Shown in pieces: positions 8,964-17,085 of a stretch of DNA of 64,000 nucleotides; the first letter of the stretch is position 1; the number at the start of each line of letters is the position of its first letter. The notes below the pieces were generated by a model. That model saw nothing but the letters and a program-made list of their open reading frames with translations, ran no database searches and was not told the DNA's origin. This DNA comes from Acidobacteriota bacterium (GTDB lineage Bacteria > Acidobacteriota > Blastocatellia > Pyrinomonadales > Pyrinomonadaceae), in the NCBI GenBank assembly GCA_016703965.1, contig JADJBB010000021.1, forward strand, positions 992,001-1,056,000, read 5' to 3'. The position numbers were made by a program, and so were the translations under genes.

Positions 8964-10846
8964 TGTGCGGAATTACCGGATTCGTAAATTCTAACCGCGA
9001 GGCCGTCGATCGCTCCGTTTTGGAGGCGATGAATCAGGCTATTTTCCACCGCGGCCCGGACGAGGACGGTTTCTACGTTAAGGAAAATGTCGGCCTAGCG
9101 ATGCGACGGCTGGCGATAATCGACCTTGCCAGCGGCCAGCAGCCAATGTATAACGAGGATCGTACGAAGGCCATCGTTTTCAATGGCGAGATCTATAACT
9201 ATCAGGAGCTTCGCGAAAAACTCGACCAGCTCGGCCACAAATTCTACACAAAATCGGACACCGAGGTCATCGTTCATCTTTACGACGAATACGGCGTGGA
9301 AGGCCTGCAGCACCTTCGCGGCATGTTTGCTATCGCGATCTGGGATGAACGCGACAAGTCACTTTTCCTCGCCCGCGACCGAGTCGGGAAAAAGCCGATC
9401 CTTTATTCGCATCAGCCGAACGGCGATTTGATCTTCGGCTCGGAATTTTCAGCGGTTCTGAAACATCCGGCAGTTTCCCGCGAGGTCGATCTCGAGGCCA
9501 TCGACAATTACATGTCGTACCTCTGCGTTCCGGCACCGATGACGGCATTCAAGCAGATTCGCAAGCTCGAGCCGGGGCATTGGCTTCTCTGGAAAGACGG
9601 CGAGATCAAAACGCAGCGATATTGGCAGCCTGATTTCTCAAAGAAGATCAAGATCACGGAAGAAGAAGCGATAGTCGAAACCACGCGGATCTTGCGTGAA
9701 TCGACGAAGCTGCGAATGATCTCCGAAGTTCCGCTCGGAGCGTTTCTATCGGGCGGCGTCGATTCTTCGGCTGTTGTCGCATTGATGGCGCAGGAAAGCG
9801 AACAGCCGGTCAAAACCTTCTCTATCGGATTCGAAGAACAGGATTTCAGCGAGCTGAAGTACGCAAAACGCGTTGCCGAGCACGTCGGAGCCGAATATAA
9901 CGAATTTATCGTCCGCCCAAATGCTCTTGACGTTATTCCGACCCTCGTCGATCATTACGGCGAACCGTATGCAGATTCGAGTGCGATCCCGACCTATTAC
10001 GTGGCGAAAGAGACGCGAAAGCACGTCACCGTCGCTCTAAATGGCGACGGCGGCGATGAAAGCTTCGCGGGTTACGAACGCTATGCCGCGATGCGGATCG
10101 CGGAGGCATACGCCCGAGTTCCGGCAGCTTTGCGAAAGGTCTTTGTTGAAGTTCCTGTGAGTCTATTGCCAACATCGGAACTGAAACGGAGCCGCTTTCG
10201 CGATGCGAAACGATTTCTGCGAGCTGCAAATCTGCCGCGAACCGAACGCTATTTCCGATGGGTGACGACATTTAACCGCGATACCAAGAAGGAACTCTAT
10301 ACATCGGACTTCGCCGCGTCAGTTTCCGGACAAGACCCGTTGTCGCTGCTCGATAAATGGTTTGCTAAGGCCAACGGAACTGGCACGCTCGACGCAACGC
10401 TCCTGACCGATCAGATGACGTATCTGCCAAACGATCTGCTCGTCAAGGTCGATATCGCGACGATGGCAAATTCGCTCGAGGCACGCTCGCCATTTCTCGA
10501 TCACAAACTGATCGAGTTTGCCGCAACCCTGCCGGAAAGCATGAAAATGAGCGGGGTCGGCACAAAATCGCTCCTCAAGAAAGTTGCGGCAAGGCTGGTC
10601 CCGAGGGAAGTCATTTATCGGCGCAAAATGGGCTTCGGCGTGCCGATAGGGAAATGGTTTCGCGGCGAGATGAAGGATTTTGTCCGCGGCGTTCTGCTAT
10701 CCGAGCGATCCTTAAAACGCGGCATAGTTAAGCCTGACATTCTCGAAAGGTACGTAAACGAACACATTGCCGGTGAACGCGACCACTCGTTCCAACTCTG
10801 GACATTTCTGATGCTCGAGCTGTGGTTTCAACGGTTTATCGACTAG
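8963..10846 (+). CDS. asnB: Asparagine synthase (glutamine-hydrolysing)-type amidotransferase
   Basis: A 627-residue two-domain enzyme. After Met removal Cys2 (MCGITGFVN) becomes the N-terminal nucleophile of the class II glutaminase, supported by FHRGPDEDGFY, RRLAIIDLASG and VFNGEIYNYQEL. The synthetase half has the PP-loop SGGVDSSAVVALM and GDGGDESFAGYERY. Besides free asparagine synthesis, paralogues of this type sit in exosortase-type exopolysaccharide loci, where they probably amidate a sugar acid. Its position inside a polysaccharide operon next to a DUF3473-type deacetylase favours that role. The start codon overlaps the upstream stop. Confidence 0.9.
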   Translation: MCGITGFVNSNREAVDRSVLEAMNQAIFHRGPDEDGFYVKENVGLAMRRLAIIDLASGQQPMYNEDRTKAIVFNGEIYNYQELREKLDQLGHKFYTKSDTEVIVHLYDEYGVEGLQHLRGMFAIAIWDERDKSLFLARDRVGKKPILYSHQPNGDLIFGSEFSAVLKHPAVSREVDLEAIDNYMSYLCVPAPMTAFKQIRKLEPGHWLLWKDGEIKTQRYWQPDFSKKIKITEEEAIVETTRILRESTKLRMISEVPLGAFLSGGVDSSAVVALMAQESEQPVKTFSIGFEEQDFSELKYAKRVAEHVGAEYNEFIVRPNALDVIPTLVDHYGEPYADSSAIPTYYVAKETRKHVTVALNGDGGDESFAGYERYAAMRIAEAYARVPAALRKVFVEVPVSLLPTSELKRSRFRDAKRFLRAANLPRTERYFRWVTTFNRDTKKELYTSDFAASVSGQDPLSLLDKWFAKANGTGTLDATLLTDQMTYLPNDLLVKVDIATMANSLEARSPFLDHKLIEFAATLPESMKMSGVGTKSLLKKVAARLVPREVIYRRKMGFGVPIGKWFRGEMKDFVRGVLLSERSLKRGIVKPDILERYVNEHIAGERDHSFQLWTFLMLELWFQRFID

Positions 10847-10860
10847 TGGGAGATGTCTCC

Positions 10861-10924
10861 GGAATAGGTTATAAGTGCTAAGTGAGAAGTTATAACTTTT
10901 TACTTAGCACTTATCACTTATTCC
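10861..10924. repeat. Imperfect palindrome, family e, possible terminator
   Basis: Arms 10861-10883 and 10902-10924 are reverse complements over 23 bases with about 3 mismatches. The shared core is ATAAGTGCTAAGT. The word AAGT recurs within each arm. The element lies 14 bases after the amidotransferase stop and could end its transcript, although no clean T-run follows the hairpin. Confidence 0.8.
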
Positions 10925-10977
10925 GAATTTACAACTCGAGATGCGACTTGTAGGACGGTGGTGTAAAATAGGGGATT

Positions 10978-11064
10978 GGCAACCGGCAGCGACTTCCCCG
11001 CACTGTCGTCATATCTTCCGCCGCCCGCATTTATTTGCGGGGCGCGGTTTATTTGCCGGTTGCC
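10978..11064 (+). promoter_or_regulatory. Candidate structured RNA leader upstream of the deacetylase
   Basis: An 11-base perfect outer stem (GGCAACCGGCA at 10978-10988 with TGCCGGTTGCC at 11054-11064) encloses two smaller hairpins. One is CGAC 10990-10993 with GTCG 11005-11008. The other is CCGC 11018-11021 with GCGG 11044-11047, extended by CCCGCA 11024-11029 with TGCGGG 11036-11041. Together they give a plausible three-way junction ending 13 bases before the ATG at 11078. The short boxes AATAGGGGA (10968-10976) and CCCCGCACTGT (10996-11006) recall parts of the cobalamin riboswitch core, but the rest of that consensus is absent. The structure was inferred by eye only. Confidence 0.45.
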
Positions 11065-11077
11065 GCCTGAGTTTTTT

Positions 11078-11929
11078 ATGGCCAAGGCCCCGATCACGAA
11101 TGCTTTAACGATCGACTTTGAAGACTGGTATCAAGGCATCGAGATCCCGTATTCGGAATGGGACAAGTTTGAAGACCGGATCGAGTTTGCGGGCGACAAG
11201 CTGTTGAAAATTCTTGACGACGGCGGTGCCAAAGCAACGTTTTTCATGCTCGGCTACGTTGCTGAAAAGCACCCCGAGATTGTCAAACGCATTGAGGCCG
11301 AGGGCCACGAGATCGGGACGCACGGGTTTTCGCATACGCTGATCTATAAGCAGGAGCCTGAGCTTTTTAAGCAGGAATTGACGCGGGCGATCCATTATCT
11401 TGAGGATCTGACGGGCAAAAAAGTGCTCGGGCATCGTGCCCCGTTTTTTTCGATAACAAAGGAATCGCTTTGGGCCTTAGATATTCTGGGCGAACTTGGG
11501 ATCAAGTACGATTCGAGTATTTTCCCGGTGTTGAATTACCGGTATGGCATCGCAGACGCTCCTCGATTTCCGTACAAGATCACGCGCGAGAAATTTGAGT
11601 TTATCGAGTTTCCGATCTCGACGCTCAAATTGCCGGGTTTTACGATGCCGATATCGGGTGGTGCGTATTTCCGAATTTACCCATATCAGGTGACGAAACA
11701 GGCGATAAAGTCGGTGAATCGCGGCGGCGAGCCGGTCACGTTTTATCTGCACCCGTGGGAACTCGACCCGGAACATCCGCGGATCGACGTGCCTCGGCGG
11801 ATCGCCTTAACGCATTATTTTAATCTCGGTGCGACGGAGCGACGGCTTCGAAAGCTTTTGAAAGATTTTAAGATGGCACCGATGCGCGAGGTTTTGAATA
11901 TTGACACACCGCTAGAATTACAGCGTTGA
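11078..11929 (+). CDS. Polysaccharide deacetylase, DUF3473 (exosortase-locus) type
   Basis: A 283-residue NodB-homology deacetylase. The conserved acid and metal-binding motifs are visible: TIDFEDWYQG (catalytic/metal Asp), HEIGTHGFSH (HxxxH metal ligands), GHRAPFFSIT (the RxPF box) and FYLHPWELDPEHP near the C-terminus. The FEDWYQ variant and the C-terminal half match the DUF3473-carrying subgroup that is regularly found in XrtA-type exosortase exopolysaccharide loci. It would remove N- or O-acetyl groups from the polymer or its precursor. I start at MAKAPITNAL; the open frame extends upstream only because the leader region lacks stops. No signal peptide is seen. Confidence 0.9.
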   Translation: MAKAPITNALTIDFEDWYQGIEIPYSEWDKFEDRIEFAGDKLLKILDDGGAKATFFMLGYVAEKHPEIVKRIEAEGHEIGTHGFSHTLIYKQEPELFKQELTRAIHYLEDLTGKKVLGHRAPFFSITKESLWALDILGELGIKYDSSIFPVLNYRYGIADAPRFPYKITREKFEFIEFPISTLKLPGFTMPISGGAYFRIYPYQVTKQAIKSVNRGGEPVTFYLHPWELDPEHPRIDVPRRIALTHYFNLGATERRLRKLLKDFKMAPMREVLNIDTPLELQR

Positions 11930-11972
11930 GTGGGTCGCCCTTGCTTACGCGCGGGCTTGTGCAAAGAGTTTT

Positions 11973-12644
11973 ATGACTGACAAGGGAAATACGACGGTCG
12001 AGGACAAAGTTCGCGATCATTTTGATGATGACGCCGAGCGGTTCGACGCGATCTACGACGATAAAAAAGGGCTGATCGCCGGTTTTATCGATAATTATTG
12101 GCGCGGTGTCGTACAAAAACGGCTCGAGCTCAACGTCGAGAAATTGAAGCCTTTCGAGGGAAAAAAGATACTCGATGTCGGCTGCGGATCGGGCAGGTTT
12201 TGCATTGCCTTTGCGCAGAATGGGGCCGAGAAGGTCGTCGGCGTTGATTTTGCCGAGGTCATGATCGAGATCGCTGATGAACTGGCTAACGAGGCCGGCG
12301 TCGGCGATATTTGCGAATTTGTCGTTGGGGGATTTCCCGAGGCGATCGGTCTGGACGAAGGGCCATTTGATGCCTGTACGGGGAATGGATTTTTCGACTA
12401 TGTCGAGCATCCCGTGCCGATTATAACGCGTATGCGTGAGCTGACAAGGGGCAAACTGATCATGAGTTTTCCGAAAGCGGTCGAATGGCGCGTGCCGCTG
12501 CGTCGACTTCGTTTCTGGATGAAAGGTACGCCGCTTTTTCTCTATACCGAGCCGCAGGTTCGCGACATCCTCGCTAAATCCGGCGTAAAAAACTTTGAAT
12601 TTATTCATCTCGATCGCGATTATTTGGTAGTTGCCGATGTCTAG
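11973..12644 (+). CDS. Class I SAM-dependent methyltransferase
   Basis: A 223-residue methyltransferase. Motif I is ILDVGCGSGRFCIAFA near residues 66-81, followed by VVGVDFAEVMIEIADE with the ribose-binding acid, and motif IV DACTGNGFFDYVEHP. The N-terminal segment VRDHFDDDAERFDAIYDD is a common cap region in sugar or quinone methyltransferases of this type. It probably modifies a polysaccharide building block. The stop TAG at 12642-12644 overlaps the likely start (12637) of the next glycosyltransferase by 8 bases, so the two are linked in expression. Confidence 0.85.
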   Translation: MTDKGNTTVEDKVRDHFDDDAERFDAIYDDKKGLIAGFIDNYWRGVVQKRLELNVEKLKPFEGKKILDVGCGSGRFCIAFAQNGAEKVVGVDFAEVMIEIADELANEAGVGDICEFVVGGFPEAIGLDEGPFDACTGNGFFDYVEHPVPIITRMRELTRGKLIMSFPKAVEWRVPLRRLRFWMKGTPLFLYTEPQVRDILAKSGVKNFEFIHLDRDYLVVADV

Positions 12645-13950
12645 CTTTTTGTCAGAACCGCCTACGTCAGCGGGCGGCATGGGCGATAATTCTGCACGTC
12701 CTGCGATATCAATGGCCAGGCCGCCCGCTCACGCAGGCGGTTCTGACCCGATCCGCGTCCTCCACATCATTACGCGAATGATCGTCGGCGGAGCGCAGGA
12801 GAATACCCTGCTGTCCGTTGTCGGTCTCGACGCGATGCCTGAGTACGAGGTTGATTTCATCAGCGGCATCGACAAAGGTAAGGAAGGCGAACTGCTTTCG
12901 CAGGCACGCGAGACGACAAACCTTATCATCGTCCCCGAAATGGGCCGCAGCATCAACCCATTTTCAGATCTCGTCGCCCTCTGGAAACTATACAAGCTCA
13001 TCAAAAAAGGCCGATACCACATCGTTCATACGCACTCGTCGAAGGCTGGCGTTTTAGGCAGAATCGCGGCTTGGCTCGCCGGAACGCCGTTGATCGTCCA
13101 CACGCTGCACAGTCTTGTTTTCCATGAATACCAGCCGTGGCTCGTCAACCGAACTTGGCGTGTTGTTAAAAAAGTGTGCGCGCGGGTAACCGATTATTAC
13201 ATCAGCGTCTCAGAGATCATCGTTAAAAAAGCGATTGCCGCGAATATCGCGGAGCCCGAGCGATTTCGAACTATCTACAGTGGAATGGAACTCGATTGGT
13301 TCCTGAATGCAAAGTTTGACGCTGACGCGGTAAAGCGGGAATTCGGCATTCCGCCTGACGCTCCAGTTGTCGGCAAGATCGCCAGACTTTTCCCGCTCAA
13401 GGGCCATGACGAGCTGATGGACGCGGCTCCCGAGATTGTTAAACGCGTGCCGAATGTCAGGTTTTTCCTGATCGGCGACGGCATTCTGCTCGAGCATCTG
13501 CAAAAGCGGGCGTCGGAATACGGGATCCTTGAGAACTTTGTATTTGCAGGTTTGATCGACCGCACACGAATTCCGGAGATGATCTCGGCGATGGACATAG
13601 TCGTCCATACATCCTTACGCGAAGGCCTCGCACGCGTTCTGCCGCAGTCGCTCGCGATGGGCAAGCCCTGCGTCTCGTTCGACATCGACGGAGCACCTGA
13701 GGTCGTTATCGACGATTACACGGGTTATTTGGTCAAAGCGTTCGATTCAGTCGGGCTCGCAGATCGCATTGCCCATTTGCTCGAAGATCCTGAACTGCGA
13801 AAGAAGCTCGGCGACAATGGCAGGATCCATGTCGATCCCAATTTCCGGACTGAGAAAATGGTCGCCGATATATCCGAGGTTTATCAGATGCTGCTCGAAC
13901 GCCACGCGGATCGTATCGCTGCTTTTGACCGGAAAACGCAAAACGGTTGA
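12637..13950 (+). CDS. Glycosyltransferase family 4 with repeat-derived N-terminus
   Basis: A GT4 glycosyltransferase. The canonical beginning of the fold is IRVLHIITRMIVGGAQENTL, and the donor-site region has VVGKIARLFPLKGHDELMDA and HTSLREGLARVLPQSLAMGK. About 40 residues precede the fold, and most of them (PPTSAGG and PPAHAGG) are encoded by a mirrored DNA repeat at 12652-12746. The frame stays open through the repeat. The ATG at 12637 overlaps the upstream methyltransferase and is my preferred start. The ATG at 12712, inside the repeat, would give a shorter and more usual protein. Role: addition of one sugar to the repeat unit. Confidence 0.85.
   Translation: MSSFLSEPPTSAGGMGDNSARPAISMARPPAHAGGSDPIRVLHIITRMIVGGAQENTLLSVVGLDAMPEYEVDFISGIDKGKEGELLSQARETTNLIIVPEMGRSINPFSDLVALWKLYKLIKKGRYHIVHTHSSKAGVLGRIAAWLAGTPLIVHTLHSLVFHEYQPWLVNRTWRVVKKVCARVTDYYISVSEIIVKKAIAANIAEPERFRTIYSGMELDWFLNAKFDADAVKREFGIPPDAPVVGKIARLFPLKGHDELMDAAPEIVKRVPNVRFFLIGDGILLEHLQKRASEYGILENFVFAGLIDRTRIPEMISAMDIVVHTSLREGLARVLPQSLAMGKPCVSFDIDGAPEVVIDDYTGYLVKAFDSVGLADRIAHLLEDPELRKKLGDNGRIHVDPNFRTEKMVADISEVYQMLLERHADRIAAFDRKTQNG
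12652..12746. repeat. Mirrored REP-like element, SEPPA family (copy 1)
   Basis: Arms 12652-12677 and 12721-12746 are inverted 26-base sequences with 2 mismatches, beginning TCAGAACCGCC and ending GGCGGTTCTGA, separated by 43 bases. Almost the same arms occur at 59019-59112. This copy lies in the 5' coding part of the GT4 gene and is read in frame. Confidence 0.93.
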
Positions 13951-13984
13951 TTTTCTGCGATAATTGGCTTGTAATTACGTTTTT

Positions 13985-15790
13985 ATGCCCGGTTTGGTCT
14001 CAAGCCCATTTTTTGTCGGGGCCGTAGCGGCGATACTCTCGGTGATCTGTACGTTCGCCGTGCGGTCGATCGCGGTGCGCTACGGGTTTGTCGCCAAGCC
14101 GAAATCGGATCGCTGGCACAAGAAACCAACTGCTATGCACGGCGGCATCGCGATCTTTATCGCGACGAACGTCGTATATTTCACGCTTGTTCCGATCAGC
14201 CGGGAATCATTGGTCGTTATCGGCGGCAGTGCGTTCCTTTTTCTCGTTGGTTTGATCGATGACCTCATCAGCGTTCGGCCCTATCAAAAGCTGATCGGGC
14301 AGTTGATCGGCGCCGGAATTCTGGTCATCTCCGGGCTGAAATTGCCGCTCACCGGTTTTGAGATAGTTGATATCTGGATCACCGTTTTCTGGGTGATCGG
14401 CATCACAAATGCGATAAATCTGCTCGACAATATGGACGGCCTCGCGGCCGGGATCTCGGCTATTGCGGCGTTTTCGCTGGCGATGAACTTTGCATCGAGC
14501 GGATTGACGAACGAGCTGCTGCTCGCAAGTGCGTTTGTCGGCGCTCTCGTTGGGTTTCTTGTTTTCAACTTCAATCCGGCGTCGATCTTTATGGGCGATT
14601 CCGGGTCGATGTTTATCGGATTTCTGCTTTCCGGGTCGGTGCTGCTCAATCAAGTCGGCGGCCGTTCGCGCGGTATCGTTGCCATTCTTGCCGTTCCGGT
14701 TCTAATACTTTTTGTCCCGATCTTTGACACGACATTCGTGACGGTCTTACGTAAATTGTGGGGCCGCAAAGCATCGCAGGGCGGCCGCGATCATACCTCT
14801 CATCGGCTCGTCGCCCTTGGATTGTCCGAGCGAAATGCGGTCCTGATGTTATATGGTTTTGCCGTGATCGCCGGCGGTTTGGCAGTGATGGTCGCGCGGG
14901 TCGGGCCGTTCAGGAGCTTTGGCCTGATCGGCGTTTTTACGATCGTGCTGGTGATCGTCGGCGTTTATCTTTCAAAGGTCAAGGTTTACGAAGGCGTCGA
15001 GGAGGAGCAGGCTATTCAGGAAAACGCCGTGTTCGCCTTCCTCGTCAACGTCTCGCACAAACGGCGGATCTTCGAGGTTTTTCTCGACGCATTTCTGATC
15101 ACGCTTGCCTACTATTCCGCGTGGGCGCTGCTTTATCGCAATTTTGAAGAGTCGACGAGCTGGACGCTGTTTCTGCAGACTGTGCCCCTGCTTGTGCTGA
15201 TAAAACTCGCTGCCTTTCTCGCTGTCGGCGTCTATCGCGGCCTGTGGCGATACACCAGTATCGGCGATGCAATTACGTTCGGAAAAGGCGTGGTTCTCGG
15301 TTCTGCGGCGAGTATGCTCGCGGTGCTTGCGATCTATCGGTTCGAAGGATTTTCGCGAAAGGTTTTCTTTGTCGACGCCTTGCTGCTGCTGCTCGGCGTA
15401 ATGGGCAGCCGAATGGCGTTTCGTTTGATACGGCAGGTTTTGCCGGCGGTCGCCGCCCACGGCAGCCGCAAGGTTCTGATCTACGGCGCGGGCGACGGCG
15501 GCGAAATGGTGCTTCGCGAGCTGAATAACAATCCCGAATGGAACATGCAGGCGATCGGGTTTATTGATGACGACTCGAAGAAAAAAGACAAAGTCATCCA
15601 CGGGCTAAAAGTTTTTGACGGAAACGGATCGCTGGCCGAGATCTGCAAGGAAAAAGAGGTCGCCGAGATACTCATCTCGGTTCGCCATTTTCCGGCCGAG
15701 AAGTTGACCGCTCTGAGAAAGACCTGTGACGAGGCGGACGTTACGCTCAAACGAGCCCAGATAAAGATCGAAGCCGTGGATATTATTTAA
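13985..15790 (+). CDS. WecA/MraY-like phosphoglycosyltransferase fused to a CapD/WbpM-like N-terminal region
   Basis: A 601-residue membrane protein. Residues 1 to about 340 match polyprenyl-phosphate N-acetylhexosamine-1-phosphate transferases: KKPTAMHGGIAIF, LVGLIDDLISV, AINLLDNMDGLAAG (the DDxxD/NMDG region), FNPASIFMGDSGSMFIGF and DHTSHRL. This step would load the first sugar phosphate onto undecaprenyl phosphate. The remainder has several more helices and then KVLIYGAGDGGEMVLREL at about residues 495-512, the nucleotide-binding domain seen at the N-terminus of CapD/WbpM dehydratases. The catalytic dehydratase domain is absent. The ATG at 13985 is used. The combination is uncommon and may couple initiation to nucleotide-sugar sensing. 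Confidence 0.85.
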   Translation: MPGLVSSPFFVGAVAAILSVICTFAVRSIAVRYGFVAKPKSDRWHKKPTAMHGGIAIFIATNVVYFTLVPISRESLVVIGGSAFLFLVGLIDDLISVRPYQKLIGQLIGAGILVISGLKLPLTGFEIVDIWITVFWVIGITNAINLLDNMDGLAAGISAIAAFSLAMNFASSGLTNELLLASAFVGALVGFLVFNFNPASIFMGDSGSMFIGFLLSGSVLLNQVGGRSRGIVAILAVPVLILFVPIFDTTFVTVLRKLWGRKASQGGRDHTSHRLVALGLSERNAVLMLYGFAVIAGGLAVMVARVGPFRSFGLIGVFTIVLVIVGVYLSKVKVYEGVEEEQAIQENAVFAFLVNVSHKRRIFEVFLDAFLITLAYYSAWALLYRNFEESTSWTLFLQTVPLLVLIKLAAFLAVGVYRGLWRYTSIGDAITFGKGVVLGSAASMLAVLAIYRFEGFSRKVFFVDALLLLLGVMGSRMAFRLIRQVLPAVAAHGSRKVLIYGAGDGGEMVLRELNNNPEWNMQAIGFIDDDSKKKDKVIHGLKVFDGNGSLAEICKEKEVAEILISVRHFPAEKLTALRKTCDEADVTLKRAQIKIEAVDII

Positions 15791-15795
15791 CAATT

Positions 15796-17085
15796 TTGTC
15801 GCTAAAGCTCATAAAAATCGAACCAAAGTTCGCAAAGGCTTCGCTCGTCGTGGTCGCGTTGATCTGCGTGGTGGCGACGTTCTTTTTCATCCGTTGGAAC
15901 TTTTCGAACGCCATCGCCTCGCGCCTCGACCTTAAGCGGCCGGAATCAAAACTCGTCATCGACTGGCTGATCGGCCTCGGCCCGTCAGATCCGCAGACGC
16001 ATTATTCCGCGGCGGCCTTGTTCGAAAAAACATTCGACCCCGGTGATCTGGCGAGATCGTTGAGCGAATACGAAACCGCCGCCGCGCTCGCTCCAAACAA
16101 TTATCTGATGTGGCTCAACGTGAGCCGGGCGCGTAACCTAAACGGCGACACCGAAGGCAGTGAGGCGGCCATCAAACGGGCATCGGAACTGGCCCCGAAC
16201 TACGCGGCCGTACAATGGGCATACGGCAATCTGCTGATCCGCGAAGGGAAGACCGACGACGGATTCAAGCTGGCGGCAAAAGCCGCAGAAACTAACTCCG
16301 ATTTTGCCCGAAGCGCCGTTGTTCTGGCTCTTCAGATCTTTGACGGGGACCTTGCTCAGGTGCGAACGTCGCTCGGCGACAGCGAGGCGATAAACGCGGC
16401 ACTCGCGACATCGCTGATCGGCCAGGAACGCGAGGACGATGCGGTCGAATCGTGGGCGAAACTGCCGGATCAGGCGAAAATCACCCGTTACAAAAAGCTC
16501 GGGGAAGATCTGGCTCAAAAGCTGCTCTCCGCGAAAAAGTTCCGTCTCGCGGCTCGCGTTGTTTCCGATCTTGCTCCAGAAGGAACGGAAAAGCCAGTTG
16601 TTGGGCAGATAGTGAATGGAAGTTTTGAAAGCGGGATAAAGCTTCGCGGAGCCGGGCCTTTTGAATGGCAGATCGCCGAGGGGGCCGAGCCGCAGGTCGG
16701 CCAGAGCGACGTCCATAAACGCTCCGGCCAGTACGGGCTGTTTTTGCTGTTCAATTCGTTCGATTCGTCGCATTTTCGCACCGTATCGCAAACCGTTGCG
16801 GTCATTCCCGGCGCCGAATATGAGTTCGAAGGCTTTTATCGCTCCGATCTGAAAACACCGGCGGCGCTGAAGCTGGAGATCGCGGATGCGGCGACGACGG
16901 GAACGATCGTCAGCACGCCGCCCTTTGCACTGGCCGGCGACTGGACGACTCTCAAGGTGAAATTTACGGTGCCCGCTGGCAGTGATGGCATCATCATCAG
17001 GCTTGCCCGCGAAGGGTGCGGCGGGCCGGCTTGCCGCATAACCGGGCGATTATCATTTGACGATCTTTCGATCAAGCGTTTATAA
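15796..17085 (+). CDS. Membrane-anchored TPR protein with C-terminal lectin-like beta-sandwich
   Basis: A 429-residue protein. It appears to start with TTG at 15796, because no ATG or GTG is available before the hydrophobic N-terminal segment ASLVVVALICVVATFFFI, a likely anchor. Tetratricopeptide-type helices follow (for example LWLNVSRARNLNGDTEGSEA-like spacing, residues 65-235). The C-terminal part begins NGSFESGIKLRGAGPFEW and contains SGQYGLFLLFN and ITGRLSFDDLSIK, resembling carbohydrate-binding modules of the galactose-binding-like fold. It is one base from the O-antigen ligase gene and probably assists polymer assembly or chain handling in the periplasm. Two cysteines (CGGPAC) near the end may pair. 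Confidence 0.75.
   Translation: MSLKLIKIEPKFAKASLVVVALICVVATFFFIRWNFSNAIASRLDLKRPESKLVIDWLIGLGPSDPQTHYSAAALFEKTFDPGDLARSLSEYETAAALAPNNYLMWLNVSRARNLNGDTEGSEAAIKRASELAPNYAAVQWAYGNLLIREGKTDDGFKLAAKAAETNSDFARSAVVLALQIFDGDLAQVRTSLGDSEAINAALATSLIGQEREDDAVESWAKLPDQAKITRYKKLGEDLAQKLLSAKKFRLAARVVSDLAPEGTEKPVVGQIVNGSFESGIKLRGAGPFEWQIAEGAEPQVGQSDVHKRSGQYGLFLLFNSFDSSHFRTVSQTVAVIPGAEYEFEGFYRSDLKTPAALKLEIADAATTGTIVSTPPFALAGDWTTLKVKFTVPAGSDGIIIRLAREGCGGPACRITGRLSFDDLSIKRL

Noticed and set aside
10966..11064. A standard cobalamin riboswitch before the deacetylase
   Set aside because: Only the AGGGGA and CCCCGCACTGT-like boxes match. The other conserved segment (GCCAGGAGACC-like) is missing and the gene has no link to B12, so it is kept only as an unnamed structured leader.
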